From NCBI RefSeq assembly GCF_900102085.1, contig NZ_FMVM01000016.1, positions 1 through 64,000 of the forward strand: a stretch of DNA of 64,000 nt, given 5' to 3'. This DNA comes from Paenibacillus polysaccharolyticus. GTDB lineage: Bacteria; Bacillota; Bacilli; Paenibacillales; Paenibacillaceae. This document shows, one piece after another, positions 35,079 through 44,204 of this stretch (positions are counted from its first letter, which is position 1; each line of letters starts with the position of its first letter). A program made the position numbers and the translations under genes. The notes under the pieces are model-generated. The model was not told the origin of the DNA. It did no database searches and worked only from the letters and a program-made list of their open reading frames with translations.

Positions 35079-36863
35079 CTAGACATCATCCGGTAGAATA
35101 AGACGCATTGCATCCCAGTCTTCCGGGGTAAATGTTCGCCATTCCGTACGCGATGCAGTTTCGTGCGGATCAAGGATGCACCATCCTTCCAGTATCCATC
35201 GCTCTTGCTCTTTCACCTGATGCGGAATAAGAACAAACGCATCCTTCCCCTTTTGAATTCCTAGTTTCACTTGCCATTCGATGGCTTGCATTGCAATTTG
35301 GCGCTCCGTCGACAGGTGATACTTTCTCCATTCCCTGTGCCAAGTCTCAGGTACATCAGCCTTCCTCTCGTTCCATGCCGATTTTTCAATCGCATCATAG
35401 TCAGACCCATCCTCATCGTAGTCTACCGTCATATCAGGCGTAAATGGTAATTGCAATAAGCCTTGATTCTCATCGTTGTAAAAGAAAGGGGAATTCCGCG
35501 TCGGTCCTTTGTTTCTCTCCCTTTTGCGCTGTTCAGGCTGATCCGTATTCTCAGCAACCACCAGATTATCTTGCTTATCTTGAATATTCTCCCCGACTGT
35601 TGTCCAGTCCTTTAACGTAACAATTACTTGGTGGGGCAACTCCCCTTGTCCATGTCTCTGTAAAAAATCAGCGATGTCTTCCCACTTCACTCCACTCGCA
35701 GCAGCGATTTTCATTCGCTCTTTGGTCAAACGATAGATTGACATCTGGTCACGTGTGATCCGTTCACAGTATTGTTCGAGTCTCCAGCAGACTTCAGCTG
35801 GCACATCCGGCGGCACCATAACTTCAAAGTCGGGTTGCACATAAAATTTGCCGTATTGTATCACTTCCTGCTCGTGTAGCCTATCTAAATGATGAACATC
35901 CCCATTTGCTCCCACTCTCCTATTCAAGAAATCGGCTGGATCGATCAACCAGCGAAATGCAGCCTCCCCATTCTCATTCTCACCGACTTCACCAAACCCC
36001 CAGCCAGCTAAAGCATGCAACCAGCCTTGAAACCCTGAATTACCTCCTCCGCACAGTACACGGAACCATTGATTCACTCCAGGCGTAAGTACCGCGAGCT
36101 GATAGCGAGAATGTTGCATCTCTGATCCGGACGCCCCATATCGCTCAATGCATATTCTAAACACTTCACCATGCATCTCGAACCAGGACAACTTGATCCA
36201 CTGTTGCAATTTATCTTGCCTGATTTCGAAACCTCTATCTGTTTGTTGCACCAAGTTTAAGCAGAGCAGTAAATCCAGCAAAATAACTACATGCACCGGG
36301 TATAATGCCTTATGATCATACGCAATCTCCAACGGTTCGAAATCCTCTGGAGACATGATCGTTAATGTGCTTAACTTTTGTACCGTTCTCTTATGTATTG
36401 TACCTTTTCCAGTGACAGGCAGACCTTCTCTATCAATCCAAGCAAGAAGATGAAGTAATTCTCCTGCGATATGCGGTTTTCCTTCCTTAATGACACGCCT
36501 GACAGAACCGACCATCGGTTCAACAATGCGGTCCACGCGACTTATATACGATAAGGTCAATGTTGCCAGATGACATTCGGGGATATGAAAAGAGCATTCT
36601 CCCCAGCTTTTATGTACGGATTTAATCCATTGTTTACGGCGCAACATGGCAAAAGCAAGCTTCGCTTCAGCTCCACTTAATCCTTCCTTAGCCCAAACCT
36701 CCGAAGGCAGAAGAGAAGAGAACGTTTGACCCGCATATTTGTGAAAAAGAGCACCAAGCACCCGTTGCTCCGCTGACGTAAGTGCAGACCAAAGTGCCAG
36801 ACCAGCCAACTTTTTCGATTTCATCGATTTCTCCACTTCAAACTCCAGACCAGACATCAGCAT
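35079..36863 (-). CDS. XPB-helicase partner protein (helicase-associated domain protein)
   Basis: Protein of 594 residues with no catalytic motif that I recognise. It has winged-helix-like segments near the N-terminus (ALTSAEQRVLGALFHKY). A C-terminal part resembles the helicase-associated N-terminal domain of XPB/Ssl2 proteins (FYVQPDFEVMVPPDVP, then YRLTKERMKIAAASGVKWEDI). An acidic/basic linker (about 440-510) and a short C-terminal domain follow. Start ATG at 36861-36863 with AAGGG upstream, 22 bases after the helicase stop; other in-frame starts overlap the helicase gene. Actinobacteria have a similar pair (ERCC3/XPB beside a long helicase-associated protein, Rv0861c-Rv0862c), which I recall rather than have checked. 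It is likely a structural or DNA-binding partner of the helicase. Confidence 0.8.
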   Translation of the reverse strand: MLMSGLEFEVEKSMKSKKLAGLALWSALTSAEQRVLGALFHKYAGQTFSSLLPSEVWAKEGLSGAEAKLAFAMLRRKQWIKSVHKSWGECSFHIPECHLATLTLSYISRVDRIVEPMVGSVRRVIKEGKPHIAGELLHLLAWIDREGLPVTGKGTIHKRTVQKLSTLTIMSPEDFEPLEIAYDHKALYPVHVVILLDLLLCLNLVQQTDRGFEIRQDKLQQWIKLSWFEMHGEVFRICIERYGASGSEMQHSRYQLAVLTPGVNQWFRVLCGGGNSGFQGWLHALAGWGFGEVGENENGEAAFRWLIDPADFLNRRVGANGDVHHLDRLHEQEVIQYGKFYVQPDFEVMVPPDVPAEVCWRLEQYCERITRDQMSIYRLTKERMKIAAASGVKWEDIADFLQRHGQGELPHQVIVTLKDWTTVGENIQDKQDNLVVAENTDQPEQRKRERNKGPTRNSPFFYNDENQGLLQLPFTPDMTVDYDEDGSDYDAIEKSAWNERKADVPETWHREWRKYHLSTERQIAMQAIEWQVKLGIQKGKDAFVLIPHQVKEQERWILEGWCILDPHETASRTEWRTFTPEDWDAMRLILPDDV

Positions 36864-36885
36864 TTCACTTCCCTTCTGCAACATG

Positions 36886-38628
36886 TTAATGAACCTTGTC
36901 CTGCTCATGCACAATCGCATATTCGTAACCCTGCTCTACCAAAAACATTTGGCGATTTAACGCAAATTCCTGTTCCTTGCTATTTTCGGAAACCAGTGCA
37001 TAGAAATAAGCTTTGTTCTCACCTGCTTTGGGGCGCAGAATCCGTCCAAGTCGCTGGGCTTCTTCTTGCCTTGAACCAAAACTACCAGAGATTTCGAGGG
37101 CCACCGCAGCATCCGGCAAGTCAACGGCAAAATTGGCAACCTTTGATACAACAATCGTACGAATTTCGCCCTTTCTAAAAGCAGAAAACCAGTGAATACG
37201 TTCCTGTTGTGGCATCGATCCAGAGATTAGAGGTGCATCAATTTCCCGGGCAATCATCTCAAGCTGATCAAGGTACTGCCCAATGACAAGTGTCGGTAGA
37301 TTTTGATGTCGTTCCAGTAAACGCTTTACAACCTTTAATTTTGCCGGATTTTCAGCTGCCAGGCGAAATTGATGTTTACCCTCGGCCTGCACATAAGTTG
37401 ATCTTAATTCAGGAGACAAGGGCACCCTCACTTCCTGACACTTCACTTCTGCAATCCAGCCTTGCTGCTCCAGCTCTTTCCATGGCATATCATATAATTT
37501 GGGGCCGATCAACGAGAACACATCCTGTTCACATCCATCTTCACGAACAAGCGTGGCGGTCAAACCTAGACGACGAGTAGCCTGAATGTCTGCCGTAGCC
37601 CGAAACACCGGAGCAGGCAACAAATGCACTTCATCATAGATGATCAGCCCCCACTTTCTCTCTTGTAAAAGATGAATGTGAGTGAAATCGGCAGCTTTAG
37701 ATTTTCGATGTGTCAAAATTTGATACGTTGCCACCGTCACCGGTTTGACCTGCTTTTTCTGCCCCGAATACTCTCCGATCTGTTCCGCATTTATCGTTGT
37801 TTTATCCTGAATTTCCTGTATCCACTGCCGGACAGACGTTGTATTGGACGTTAGAATAAGACATTCACATTGCAACCGTTCCAGCACAGCCATGCCAATA
37901 ATCGTTTTGCCTGCTCCGCAGGGAAGTACCAGTAGTCCGCTACCGCCGACGCCTTCACCATCTTGAAAAGCGTCCACTGCCTTCTGCTGATAAGGTCGCA
38001 GCGCAAATGTAGCTCTTTTTCCCTCACCGCATCTACTAGACATACTAGTCGTTGATTCAGTAATATTAGGCCGCCAGCCAAATGAAAGTTCGCTCCCTTT
38101 CCGATAACCGGCATAATCCAATACAGGGTAACCAAGACGTGTCAGTTCCCTCTTCAATAAACCACGCTTTTCTCCCGATAACACAAGCTCGTTCACGCTC
38201 GTTCGTTCCATACGGAAAGCAGATATCGATTTGATGTCGCTCAAATCATCTAACAATTGCTCGTCTTCACAAGTCAGGCGCATTTTAGAATGATCCGGCT
38301 CAGCATGTAACTTTAATTTGCCGTATTGCTCCATTATTCTGCACACATCCTGAGTGAGAGCCGCAGGCACATTCCAGCGTGACACCTTCTCAAGACACTT
38401 GATCACCCATTCTGAATTCCAGCCTAGTGCTGCCGCATTCCACAGCGACAACGGGGTGATTCGGTAGGTATGAAACGTTGCAGGTGTCTTTACGAGTTCC
38501 GCGTACATACTGAGCTCCGCTCTGGCTGTTTCAAACTCGGGATGCCCCACTTCGAGCAATACTGTGAAATCACGCTGTACAATGCAAGCTCCCTGCGGAT
38601 TGAACATCTCCATCTTTCCCACATCCAT
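36886..38628 (-). CDS. XPB/ERCC3-type DNA helicase
   Basis: SF2 helicase of 580 residues. An N-terminal damage-recognition-like region (about 1-200) precedes the motor. Motifs are Walker A PCGAGKT (236-242), DEVH box (332-335) and, directly after TATLV, the RED motif (Arg-Glu-Asp 362-364) that marks XPB proteins. Motif VI is QEEAQRLGRILRP. XPB opens DNA in eukaryotic TFIIH and archaeal repair; bacterial XPB unwinds DNA in vitro, but its cell role is not settled. The start may instead be the ATG at residue 6 (38611-38613). It is followed at 22 bases by a dedicated partner gene. Confidence 0.92.
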   Translation of the reverse strand: MDVGKMEMFNPQGACIVQRDFTVLLEVGHPEFETARAELSMYAELVKTPATFHTYRITPLSLWNAAALGWNSEWVIKCLEKVSRWNVPAALTQDVCRIMEQYGKLKLHAEPDHSKMRLTCEDEQLLDDLSDIKSISAFRMERTSVNELVLSGEKRGLLKRELTRLGYPVLDYAGYRKGSELSFGWRPNITESTTSMSSRCGEGKRATFALRPYQQKAVDAFQDGEGVGGSGLLVLPCGAGKTIIGMAVLERLQCECLILTSNTTSVRQWIQEIQDKTTINAEQIGEYSGQKKQVKPVTVATYQILTHRKSKAADFTHIHLLQERKWGLIIYDEVHLLPAPVFRATADIQATRRLGLTATLVREDGCEQDVFSLIGPKLYDMPWKELEQQGWIAEVKCQEVRVPLSPELRSTYVQAEGKHQFRLAAENPAKLKVVKRLLERHQNLPTLVIGQYLDQLEMIAREIDAPLISGSMPQQERIHWFSAFRKGEIRTIVVSKVANFAVDLPDAAVALEISGSFGSRQEEAQRLGRILRPKAGENKAYFYALVSENSKEQEFALNRQMFLVEQGYEYAIVHEQDKVH

Positions 38629-38700
38629 TCCTAATCTATATCATTCAAACAAAGATCTGACTCGTACACTCCGATCGCAAACTTCATTTCTCTCACAACA

Positions 38701-38740
38701 AAAAAAGCATCCTGTCCATACCTTGGTATGTTCAGGATGC
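38701..38740 (-). terminator. Terminator of the M20 amidohydrolase gene
   Basis: The stem GCATCCTG/CAGGATGC has an inner ATACC/GGTAT pairing and is followed on the minus strand by TTTTTTT. Confidence 0.85.
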
Positions 38741-38753
38741 CCAACTACAGTTC

Positions 38754-39926
38754 TCAGCATTCAGCTGCGTAACCCTTCGCCATGGCCACAAACAGTTTCA
38801 CACCCGTCTGCATGGCGTCCTCGTCAAAATCAAACATCGGATGGTGATGTGGGTACACCGCATTTTTCTCCGGATTACCCGCACCGACAAACATGAAGCA
38901 CCCCGGCAACTTTTGCAAATAATACGCAAAGTCCTCTGCAGGCATCAGCATCGGAGAGTTCTGCACCCGGTCTGGGCCAAATATCGCCGTTGCTTCATTA
39001 AAGAAACGTTCAGTCTCCTGCGCATCATTAACCACCGGCGGATACCCCATGATGTATTTCACCTGTGTCTCCGCACCATAGGCAGCCCCAGTTTGTGCCA
39101 CCATAGATAGCACACGCTCTTTCATATTCGTCCGTGTCTCTTCATCAAATGTTCGTACCGTGCCGCTGAGCTTGCACTGCTCCGCAATCACATTCTGCGC
39201 AGAACCCGCCTGCATCGTGCCAATCGTTAGTACTGCCGGGCGCAACGGATCAACGGACCGGCTAACGATAGTCTGAAGTTGCATCACAAGCGCAGAGCCC
39301 GCAACGACACTATCAACGGTAGCTTGCGGCATGCCGCCGTGACCGCCTTTTCCTTTGATATCAATGTAAAAGTCATCTGCCGCAGCCATCATCGGTCCTG
39401 CTGTGCTTGCAACAATGCCAACGGGAAGCGGTGTCCATAGATGAATGCCATAGATAACGTCTACGCCTTCAAGTGCTCCGTCTGCTATGACCTGAACTGC
39501 ACCACCCGGCAACAACTCTTCCGCTGGCTGGAACAGAAACCGAATCTCGCCCTGCACTTCCTGCTTATGACGACTGAAATAAAGCGCGGTTCCCAGAAGC
39601 ATTGAAATATGACCATCGTGGCCGCAAGCATGCATCGCTCCAGGTTGCTGTGAAGCGTATTCCACATCCTTCTCGTCCTGCATCGGCAATGCATCCATGT
39701 CAGCGCGAAGCATGACTACAGGCCCTGACCTGTCCCCGCGTAGTATTCCAATCACCCCATGGCCACCTATATGACGTTTCACCTCAATGCCAAAGCTCTC
39801 CAGCATATCTGCCACAAAAGAGGATGTTTTCTCCTCATGAAAGGAAACTTCAGGATTGCGATGAAGGTGACGCCGCCATTCCACCATATGGATCTGCAGA
39901 TCTTCCCACCATATTTGATTTGTCAT
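38754..39926 (-). CDS. M20 family metallo-amidohydrolase
   Basis: Enzyme of 390 residues of the M20D group (hippurate hydrolase, N-acetyl-diaminopimelate deacetylase, IAA-amino acid hydrolase). Motifs are RRHLHRNPEVSF, LRADMDALPMQD, HACGHDGHISMLLG (metal ligands Cys, His, His), FQPAEELLPGGAVQVI (catalytic Glu) and the lid domain KGKGGHGGMPQATVDSV. It removes an acyl group from an amide substrate, but the substrate is not evident. It is a single-gene unit. The position 1.5 kb from the XPB pair looks incidental. Confidence 0.9.
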   Translation of the reverse strand: MTNQIWWEDLQIHMVEWRRHLHRNPEVSFHEEKTSSFVADMLESFGIEVKRHIGGHGVIGILRGDRSGPVVMLRADMDALPMQDEKDVEYASQQPGAMHACGHDGHISMLLGTALYFSRHKQEVQGEIRFLFQPAEELLPGGAVQVIADGALEGVDVIYGIHLWTPLPVGIVASTAGPMMAAADDFYIDIKGKGGHGGMPQATVDSVVAGSALVMQLQTIVSRSVDPLRPAVLTIGTMQAGSAQNVIAEQCKLSGTVRTFDEETRTNMKERVLSMVAQTGAAYGAETQVKYIMGYPPVVNDAQETERFFNEATAIFGPDRVQNSPMLMPAEDFAYYLQKLPGCFMFVGAGNPEKNAVYPHHHPMFDFDEDAMQTGVKLFVAMAKGYAAEC

Positions 39927-40136
39927 GTAACCCCATCCTTTCGATCATCAGCAGGGCTTGTTCATAGCCCCAAACCTTCCTCTTCAAACCTATTGCAGTA
40001 TATTGTAGCAGAATTGAACGAAAACCGATACGAAAGGCCTTTGGAAAGCTTGCACGGGAAGGGGAAACATACTATCATGAACTAGAGAAACACACGAGAA
40101 TTATACTCGGAAGCTTATGAGGAGGATCAAACGCTT

Positions 40137-40484
40137 ATGATTTTTGAGAATACAGGCTTGGATGGCTTGAAAAGCGACTTGGCATACCTGGATGAGAGCG
40201 CCGAGAAAGTCGGATTCGTCCGGTGGCAATGGGAATATTACCGTGCTACATATGACTACAAAATCGAAGATGAACAAACCAACTCAGAATACTTTGTACG
40301 CATTAATACGCGCGCGGTAGAAGGCAAACTGGAGAAACCCGATACGGTTCTGGCCGTTGAAGCCGTTTATCTGGGCAAAGCTACTTTCCCGCATGGACTT
40401 GATTACGACTCTTCCGTTCCTCAGCCAGTCGTGAAGCTGGCCACCCAAAAATTGCAGCAGCTCAAAGAACTGCTCGAAGCTTAG
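40137..40484 (+). CDS. YugN-like family protein
   Basis: Protein of 115 residues with GLDGLKSDLAYLDESAEKVGFVRWQWEYYRATYDYKIED, then EYFVRINTRAVEGKLE and an EAVYLGKATFPHGLDY segment. This resembles Bacillus YugN-like proteins, whose function is unknown. A strong GAGGAGG lies before the ATG. The ftsW gene starts 12 bases after its stop, so both are in one transcript. Confidence 0.8.
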   Translation: MIFENTGLDGLKSDLAYLDESAEKVGFVRWQWEYYRATYDYKIEDEQTNSEYFVRINTRAVEGKLEKPDTVLAVEAVYLGKATFPHGLDYDSSVPQPVVKLATQKLQQLKELLEA

Positions 40485-40496
40485 GCGGGCCAGATT

Positions 40497-41783
40497 ATGA
40501 AACAACAAACGGCCCAGACGAGAACGAAGAGAGGCACGCCGGATTTTCAACTGCTAATCCTCACTTTATTGTTGGTGGGCTTTGGACTGGTGATGGTATT
40601 CAGCTCCAGTTCCAGCATCGCAATCGCAAGCGAAAGTTTTAACAACGATGCCCTTTACTTCACGAAAAAACAACTTATGTGGGCGATGATCGGTCTGGTT
40701 GGCATGTTTTTTGCCATGAATATCCGCTTTAACAAGTACAAAAAGCTCTATGCACCGTTTTTCCTGTTCACCACCGCACTACTCTTAGTTGTCTTGGTAT
40801 CCGGTGCCGTGTTAAATGGTGCAAGAAGCTGGATTCGCGTGTTTGGATTCAGTTTGCAGCCTGCAGAGTTCGCCAAAATTGCAATTATTTTATATTTGTC
40901 AGCACTCATCACCAAAAAAGGTGAACGTTTCCGTGATTTCAAGACCGGATATTTTCCTGTCCTGTTCATCGTCGGATTTATTGCAGGATTGATCATGTTG
41001 CAACCTGACTTTGGTACCTGTTTCATTCTGGTATCTACCTGCGGTCTTGTCATTTACGCTGGTGGAGCTAACATGAAGCACATCCTGGGTTCTATTTTAT
41101 TGGTTGCGCTTGGTGGTGCACTTGCCTTTGGAGCCAGTGCCCTCTTTTCCTCCATGTCTCCGGACACTCCAGCGCTGGACAGCACAACAACAGTGACAGC
41201 AGAGCAAAACTACAAAATTGGACGTATTCAAGCCTTCCTTAATCCAGAGTCTGATATCAATGGCGGAAGTCTCAACCTCTACCGTTCTCTGGTTGCCATC
41301 GGGGACGGCGGTATTACAGGTTCGGGTATTGGACAAGGCACCATGAAGTTGCATTATTTGCCAAATGCCTATAATGACTTTATTTTTTCCGTCATCGGAG
41401 AAGAGCTCGGTTTCATCGGGAGTGCATTGTTCCTGCTCATTTATCTGTACTTTATCTGGAGAGGCATTATCGTCTCCCTACGTTGTCCTGATCCTTTCGG
41501 AACGCTGGTGGGTATAGGTATCATGGGGCTTATCGCGATCCAGGCCTTCATCAACATTGGCGGGGTAACTCAAACGATACCTGTAACGGGGGTTACACTT
41601 CCGTTTATCAGTTATGGGGGGACCTCACTCTTTGTCATGATGGTGGCGATGGGGATTGTGCTAAGTATTTCACGGACCAATAACCTAGAAGCAATTAAGG
41701 AACAAAAAACGAAATCGGTAACGGTGCAGACACGCACCTCCCCGGCACTTCGTTCACGGGATTCGATTCGCCGAGTTCGCTAA
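40497..41783 (+). CDS. ftsW: SEDS-family peptidoglycan glycosyltransferase FtsW
   Basis: Integral membrane protein of 428 residues with about ten membrane helices. SEDS motifs include NGARSWIRVFGFSLQPAEFAKI, where the cluster around Trp-Ile and the catalytic Asp region follow, YKIGRIQAFLNPESD, and VTLPFISYGGTSLFVMM. FtsW polymerises glycan strands with its class B PBP at the division septum. Preceded by the YugN-like gene. FtsW rather than RodA is inferred from the C-terminal SYGGTSL context and the basic tail; SpoVE-type specialisation cannot be excluded. Confidence 0.9.
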   Translation: MKQQTAQTRTKRGTPDFQLLILTLLLVGFGLVMVFSSSSSIAIASESFNNDALYFTKKQLMWAMIGLVGMFFAMNIRFNKYKKLYAPFFLFTTALLLVVLVSGAVLNGARSWIRVFGFSLQPAEFAKIAIILYLSALITKKGERFRDFKTGYFPVLFIVGFIAGLIMLQPDFGTCFILVSTCGLVIYAGGANMKHILGSILLVALGGALAFGASALFSSMSPDTPALDSTTTVTAEQNYKIGRIQAFLNPESDINGGSLNLYRSLVAIGDGGITGSGIGQGTMKLHYLPNAYNDFIFSVIGEELGFIGSALFLLIYLYFIWRGIIVSLRCPDPFGTLVGIGIMGLIAIQAFINIGGVTQTIPVTGVTLPFISYGGTSLFVMMVAMGIVLSISRTNNLEAIKEQKTKSVTVQTRTSPALRSRDSIRRVR

Positions 41784-41790
41784 TGGAATG

Positions 41791-41829
41791 AAAAAAGACT
41801 TTGCATCTGATGGATGCAAAGTCTTTTTT
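41791..41829 (+). terminator. Terminator of ftsW, also facing the asp23-like gene
   Basis: The stem AAAAGACTTTGCATC/GATGCAAAGTCTTTT with a short loop is flanked by A-rich and T-rich tracts, so it can stop both converging transcripts. Confidence 0.9.
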
Positions 41830-41898
41830 GTGTTTTTTTTGTATAAAGATAAGGAACAAAACATAGATTTGTTCATACCTTACGTGGAGTCTAAAGAT

Positions 41899-42261
41899 TT
41901 ACAGGTCGTCGCCTTTGAAAGAGACACCTTCAACCTTCACATTCACTTCGACTACACGTAGTCCGGTCATCGTTTCTACCGCTTCTCTTACATTCTGCTG
42001 GAGCATACGGGAAACTTCATGAATCGGAGTTTCATACAGGACGATGATACGCAGATCAATGGCTGCTTCCAGCTGACCGACTTCCACGCCTACGCCTTTC
42101 TGTACGTTTTTACCACTGAGACGCTTCGCCCAGCCCTCTGACAAACCTCCAGACATTGCGGCGATTCCAGGCGTTTCCATTGCAGCCATTCCAGCAATTT
42201 TCGCAACCACGTCATCGGCAATCCGGATGTTTCCGCTCTCCATTTGAAGTTGTTCTGCCAT
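41899..42261 (-). CDS. Asp23/Gls24 family envelope stress response protein
   Basis: Protein of 120 residues with the Asp23 core GNIRIADDVVAKIAGMAAMETPGI, then LRIIVLYETPIHEVSRMLQQNVREAVETMTG and VEVNVKVEGV. Asp23 in Staphylococcus sits at the membrane via AmaP and supports envelope homeostasis; B. subtilis homologues are YqhY and YloU. A yloU-like gene would be expected next to fakA/yloV, but that site is empty here, so this copy may be the YqhY or YloU equivalent. GGAGG ribosome-binding site. Confidence 0.92.
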   Translation of the reverse strand: MAEQLQMESGNIRIADDVVAKIAGMAAMETPGIAAMSGGLSEGWAKRLSGKNVQKGVGVEVGQLEAAIDLRIIVLYETPIHEVSRMLQQNVREAVETMTGLRVVEVNVKVEGVSFKGDDL

Positions 42262-42444
42262 GCCACATCCTCCTTCACTTCGTTACTCGTATTTTAAATC
42301 CTTTCCACCCTAAAAAGCAAATTTAACTGTAAAAGATGCGTTTACAACCTGCCCCCCTTTGGTTATATTGAAATATGAAATTAATCGCATAGGTACATAA
42401 CGTGAATTTCAAAACAAAATATGTATATAACCGAGGTGTTTTTT

Positions 42445-43515
42445 GTGAGAAACCGGATTTCATCCTTTTTGCTGATTGCATTTTTTGCGCTCAGTGCCAT
42501 CGCCCACTTCTTGAAATGGGATTCGATTCTGCAGTTCGTGATATCTGCCATTTCGGTTATTTTTGTGGCCGGTTTTTTAGGTAAAGCGACCGAAAGTGTA
42601 GCTCACTATGCCGGTCAACGACTAGGTGGATTCCTAAATGCAACCTTTGGCAATGCAGCCGAACTCATTATTGCGATTTTCCTCGTAAAAGAGGGCTTGT
42701 TCGACATGGTCAAAGCCAGTCTGACCGGGTCCATTATCGGTAATCTGCTACTCGTACTGGGACTCAGCATTTTTGCCGGCGGACTAAAGTATAAAACACA
42801 GAATTACAACGTTTCGCTTGCGGGGCTCAACGGCTCCCTGATGATCGTTGCCATCATTGCCCTGTTCGTCCCGGCCGTATTCCTGAACACCCACTCTATC
42901 ACACAGCGGGATACGAATACACTCAGTCTCATTGTGGCTGGCTTGCTTATCCTGGCTTATATTGCGTGGCTTATCTTCTCTATGGTCACGCATAAAAGCT
43001 ATCTTGCCGATGTAACGGATGACCAGGACGAAGAATTGCCTCATGAGCATGCTCCTGCATGGTCGAAGAAAAAGTCGATCCTCTATCTCGTGATCGCTAC
43101 CGTTATGGTCGCCTTTGTCAGTGAATGGCTGGTTGGCACACTTGAGGTATTTACTTCAGAGTTTGGACTAAGTGAGCTGTTCGTTGGTGCTTTCCTCGTG
43201 GCCATTATCGGTAATGCAGCCGAACACAGTGCGGCCATCATGCTTGCGATGAAAAATAAAATTGGTGCCGCTGTTGAAATTGCCGTAGGCAGCAGTTTGC
43301 AAATCGCACTATTCGTAGCACCAGTGCTAATATTTGTAAGCTATTTTACGGGTCGTACGATGGATATCGTGTTTACCACCATTGAACTGGTCGCCATCGG
43401 TGTGTCTGTTTTTATTGCCAAATCGATCACACAGGATGGCTCCACCAACTGGTATGAAGGTCTGCTTCTACTTGTTGTGTATGTCATTCTAGGTGTCTCA
43501 TTCTTCCTGGTATAA
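42445..43515 (+). CDS. cax: Calcium/proton antiporter (CaCA family, ChaA/YfkE type)
   Basis: Protein of 356 residues with ten or eleven hydrophobic helices. Two inverted-repeat ion motifs are seen: GGFLNATFGNAAELIIAIF and VAIIGNAAEHSAAIMLAMKN, each with the Glu that binds Ca2+. An acidic loop DDQDEELPHEH between the halves is typical. It exports or sequesters Ca2+ against H+. I use the GTG at 42445 because GAGGTG lies 6 bases before it; the ATG at 42421 has none. Confidence 0.92.
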   Translation: MRNRISSFLLIAFFALSAIAHFLKWDSILQFVISAISVIFVAGFLGKATESVAHYAGQRLGGFLNATFGNAAELIIAIFLVKEGLFDMVKASLTGSIIGNLLLVLGLSIFAGGLKYKTQNYNVSLAGLNGSLMIVAIIALFVPAVFLNTHSITQRDTNTLSLIVAGLLILAYIAWLIFSMVTHKSYLADVTDDQDEELPHEHAPAWSKKKSILYLVIATVMVAFVSEWLVGTLEVFTSEFGLSELFVGAFLVAIIGNAAEHSAAIMLAMKNKIGAAVEIAVGSSLQIALFVAPVLIFVSYFTGRTMDIVFTTIELVAIGVSVFIAKSITQDGSTNWYEGLLLLVVYVILGVSFFLV

Positions 43516-43558
43516 CAGAACTGTTGATTAACGTTATACCACTCCTGCGTACATCAAG

Positions 43559-43595
43559 AGACAGCCGAGGGACTACTTCCCCGGCTGTCTTTTTA
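43559..43595 (+). terminator. Terminator of the Ca2+/H+ antiporter gene
   Basis: The stem GACAGCCG/CGGCTGTC, with GG/CC inside, is followed by TTTTT. Confidence 0.85.
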
Positions 43596-43633
43596 CGCCT
43601 ACTGCAACACTAGACATATACATCAACACATAC

Positions 43634-43662
43634 AAAAAAAGCATGCAACGGAATGTGCATGC
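43634..43662 (-). terminator. Terminator of ylaN
   Basis: The stem GCATGCA/TGCATGC with an 8-base loop is followed on the minus strand by TTTTTTT. Confidence 0.8.
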
Positions 43663-43690
43663 CTTCTATTCTGACCCGCGCGATTGCAGG

Positions 43691-43984
43691 CTATTGCTCA
43701 TTCTTTTTGTTCAAAGCTTCATATAAAATCGCCAAGTTCCGCTCAAGCGCGCTAACCATCTGCTTACCTGTACCTTCTGGAAGGAGTCCTGCACGGACAG
43801 CAAAATCAACTTCCTTGGAGAACCCATACATCTGTGTATCCAATACTTCCTCATAGAGAGGGCAGTAGCGGGTAGCCAGATTCTCCATCTGTACTTCAAT
43901 AAGCTTCTGTATTTTATCTGCATCTTCTTGAAGAAGATTGATTGCTTTCAGGTTCAGCTGGTCCTGCAGATCAGATGAAGTCAT
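43691..43984 (-). CDS. ylaN: YlaN family protein (DUF1507), Fur-linked iron regulator
   Basis: Helical protein of 97 residues with LNLKAINLLQEDADKIQKLIEVQMENL and CPLYEEVLDTQMYGFSKEVDFAVRAGLL, characteristic of YlaN. In B. subtilis and Staphylococcus aureus YlaN interacts with Fur and relieves repression, helping adaptation to iron limitation; that is family knowledge. GGGGGG ribosome-binding site upstream. Single-gene unit. Confidence 0.92.
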   Translation of the reverse strand: MTSSDLQDQLNLKAINLLQEDADKIQKLIEVQMENLATRYCPLYEEVLDTQMYGFSKEVDFAVRAGLLPEGTGKQMVSALERNLAILYEALNKKNEQ

Positions 43985-44161
43985 GCATCATTTCCCCCCT
44001 ATGTCCCAAAATCGCGTAAAGACGTTCTACCTCTAATATTAGACGAAATGAAGAGCTAATACAAGAACCTGACCAAAATAACCGCACGAGTTGTGAGCTC
44101 TGTTACAGCCTTCTCTCGCTTTGTCTAATTCACTCTAACGGACATTGTGTTCTGCTATGAT

Positions 44162-44194
44162 TAAAAACACCCCTGCCCGAAGGCAGAGGTGTTC
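44162..44194 (-). terminator. Terminator of the HPr-like gene
   Basis: The 12-base-pair stem AACACCYCTGCC/GGCAGAGGTGTT with a four-base loop is followed by TTTTTAA on the minus strand. Confidence 0.85.
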
Positions 44195-44204
44195 TTAAAT
44201 GATG

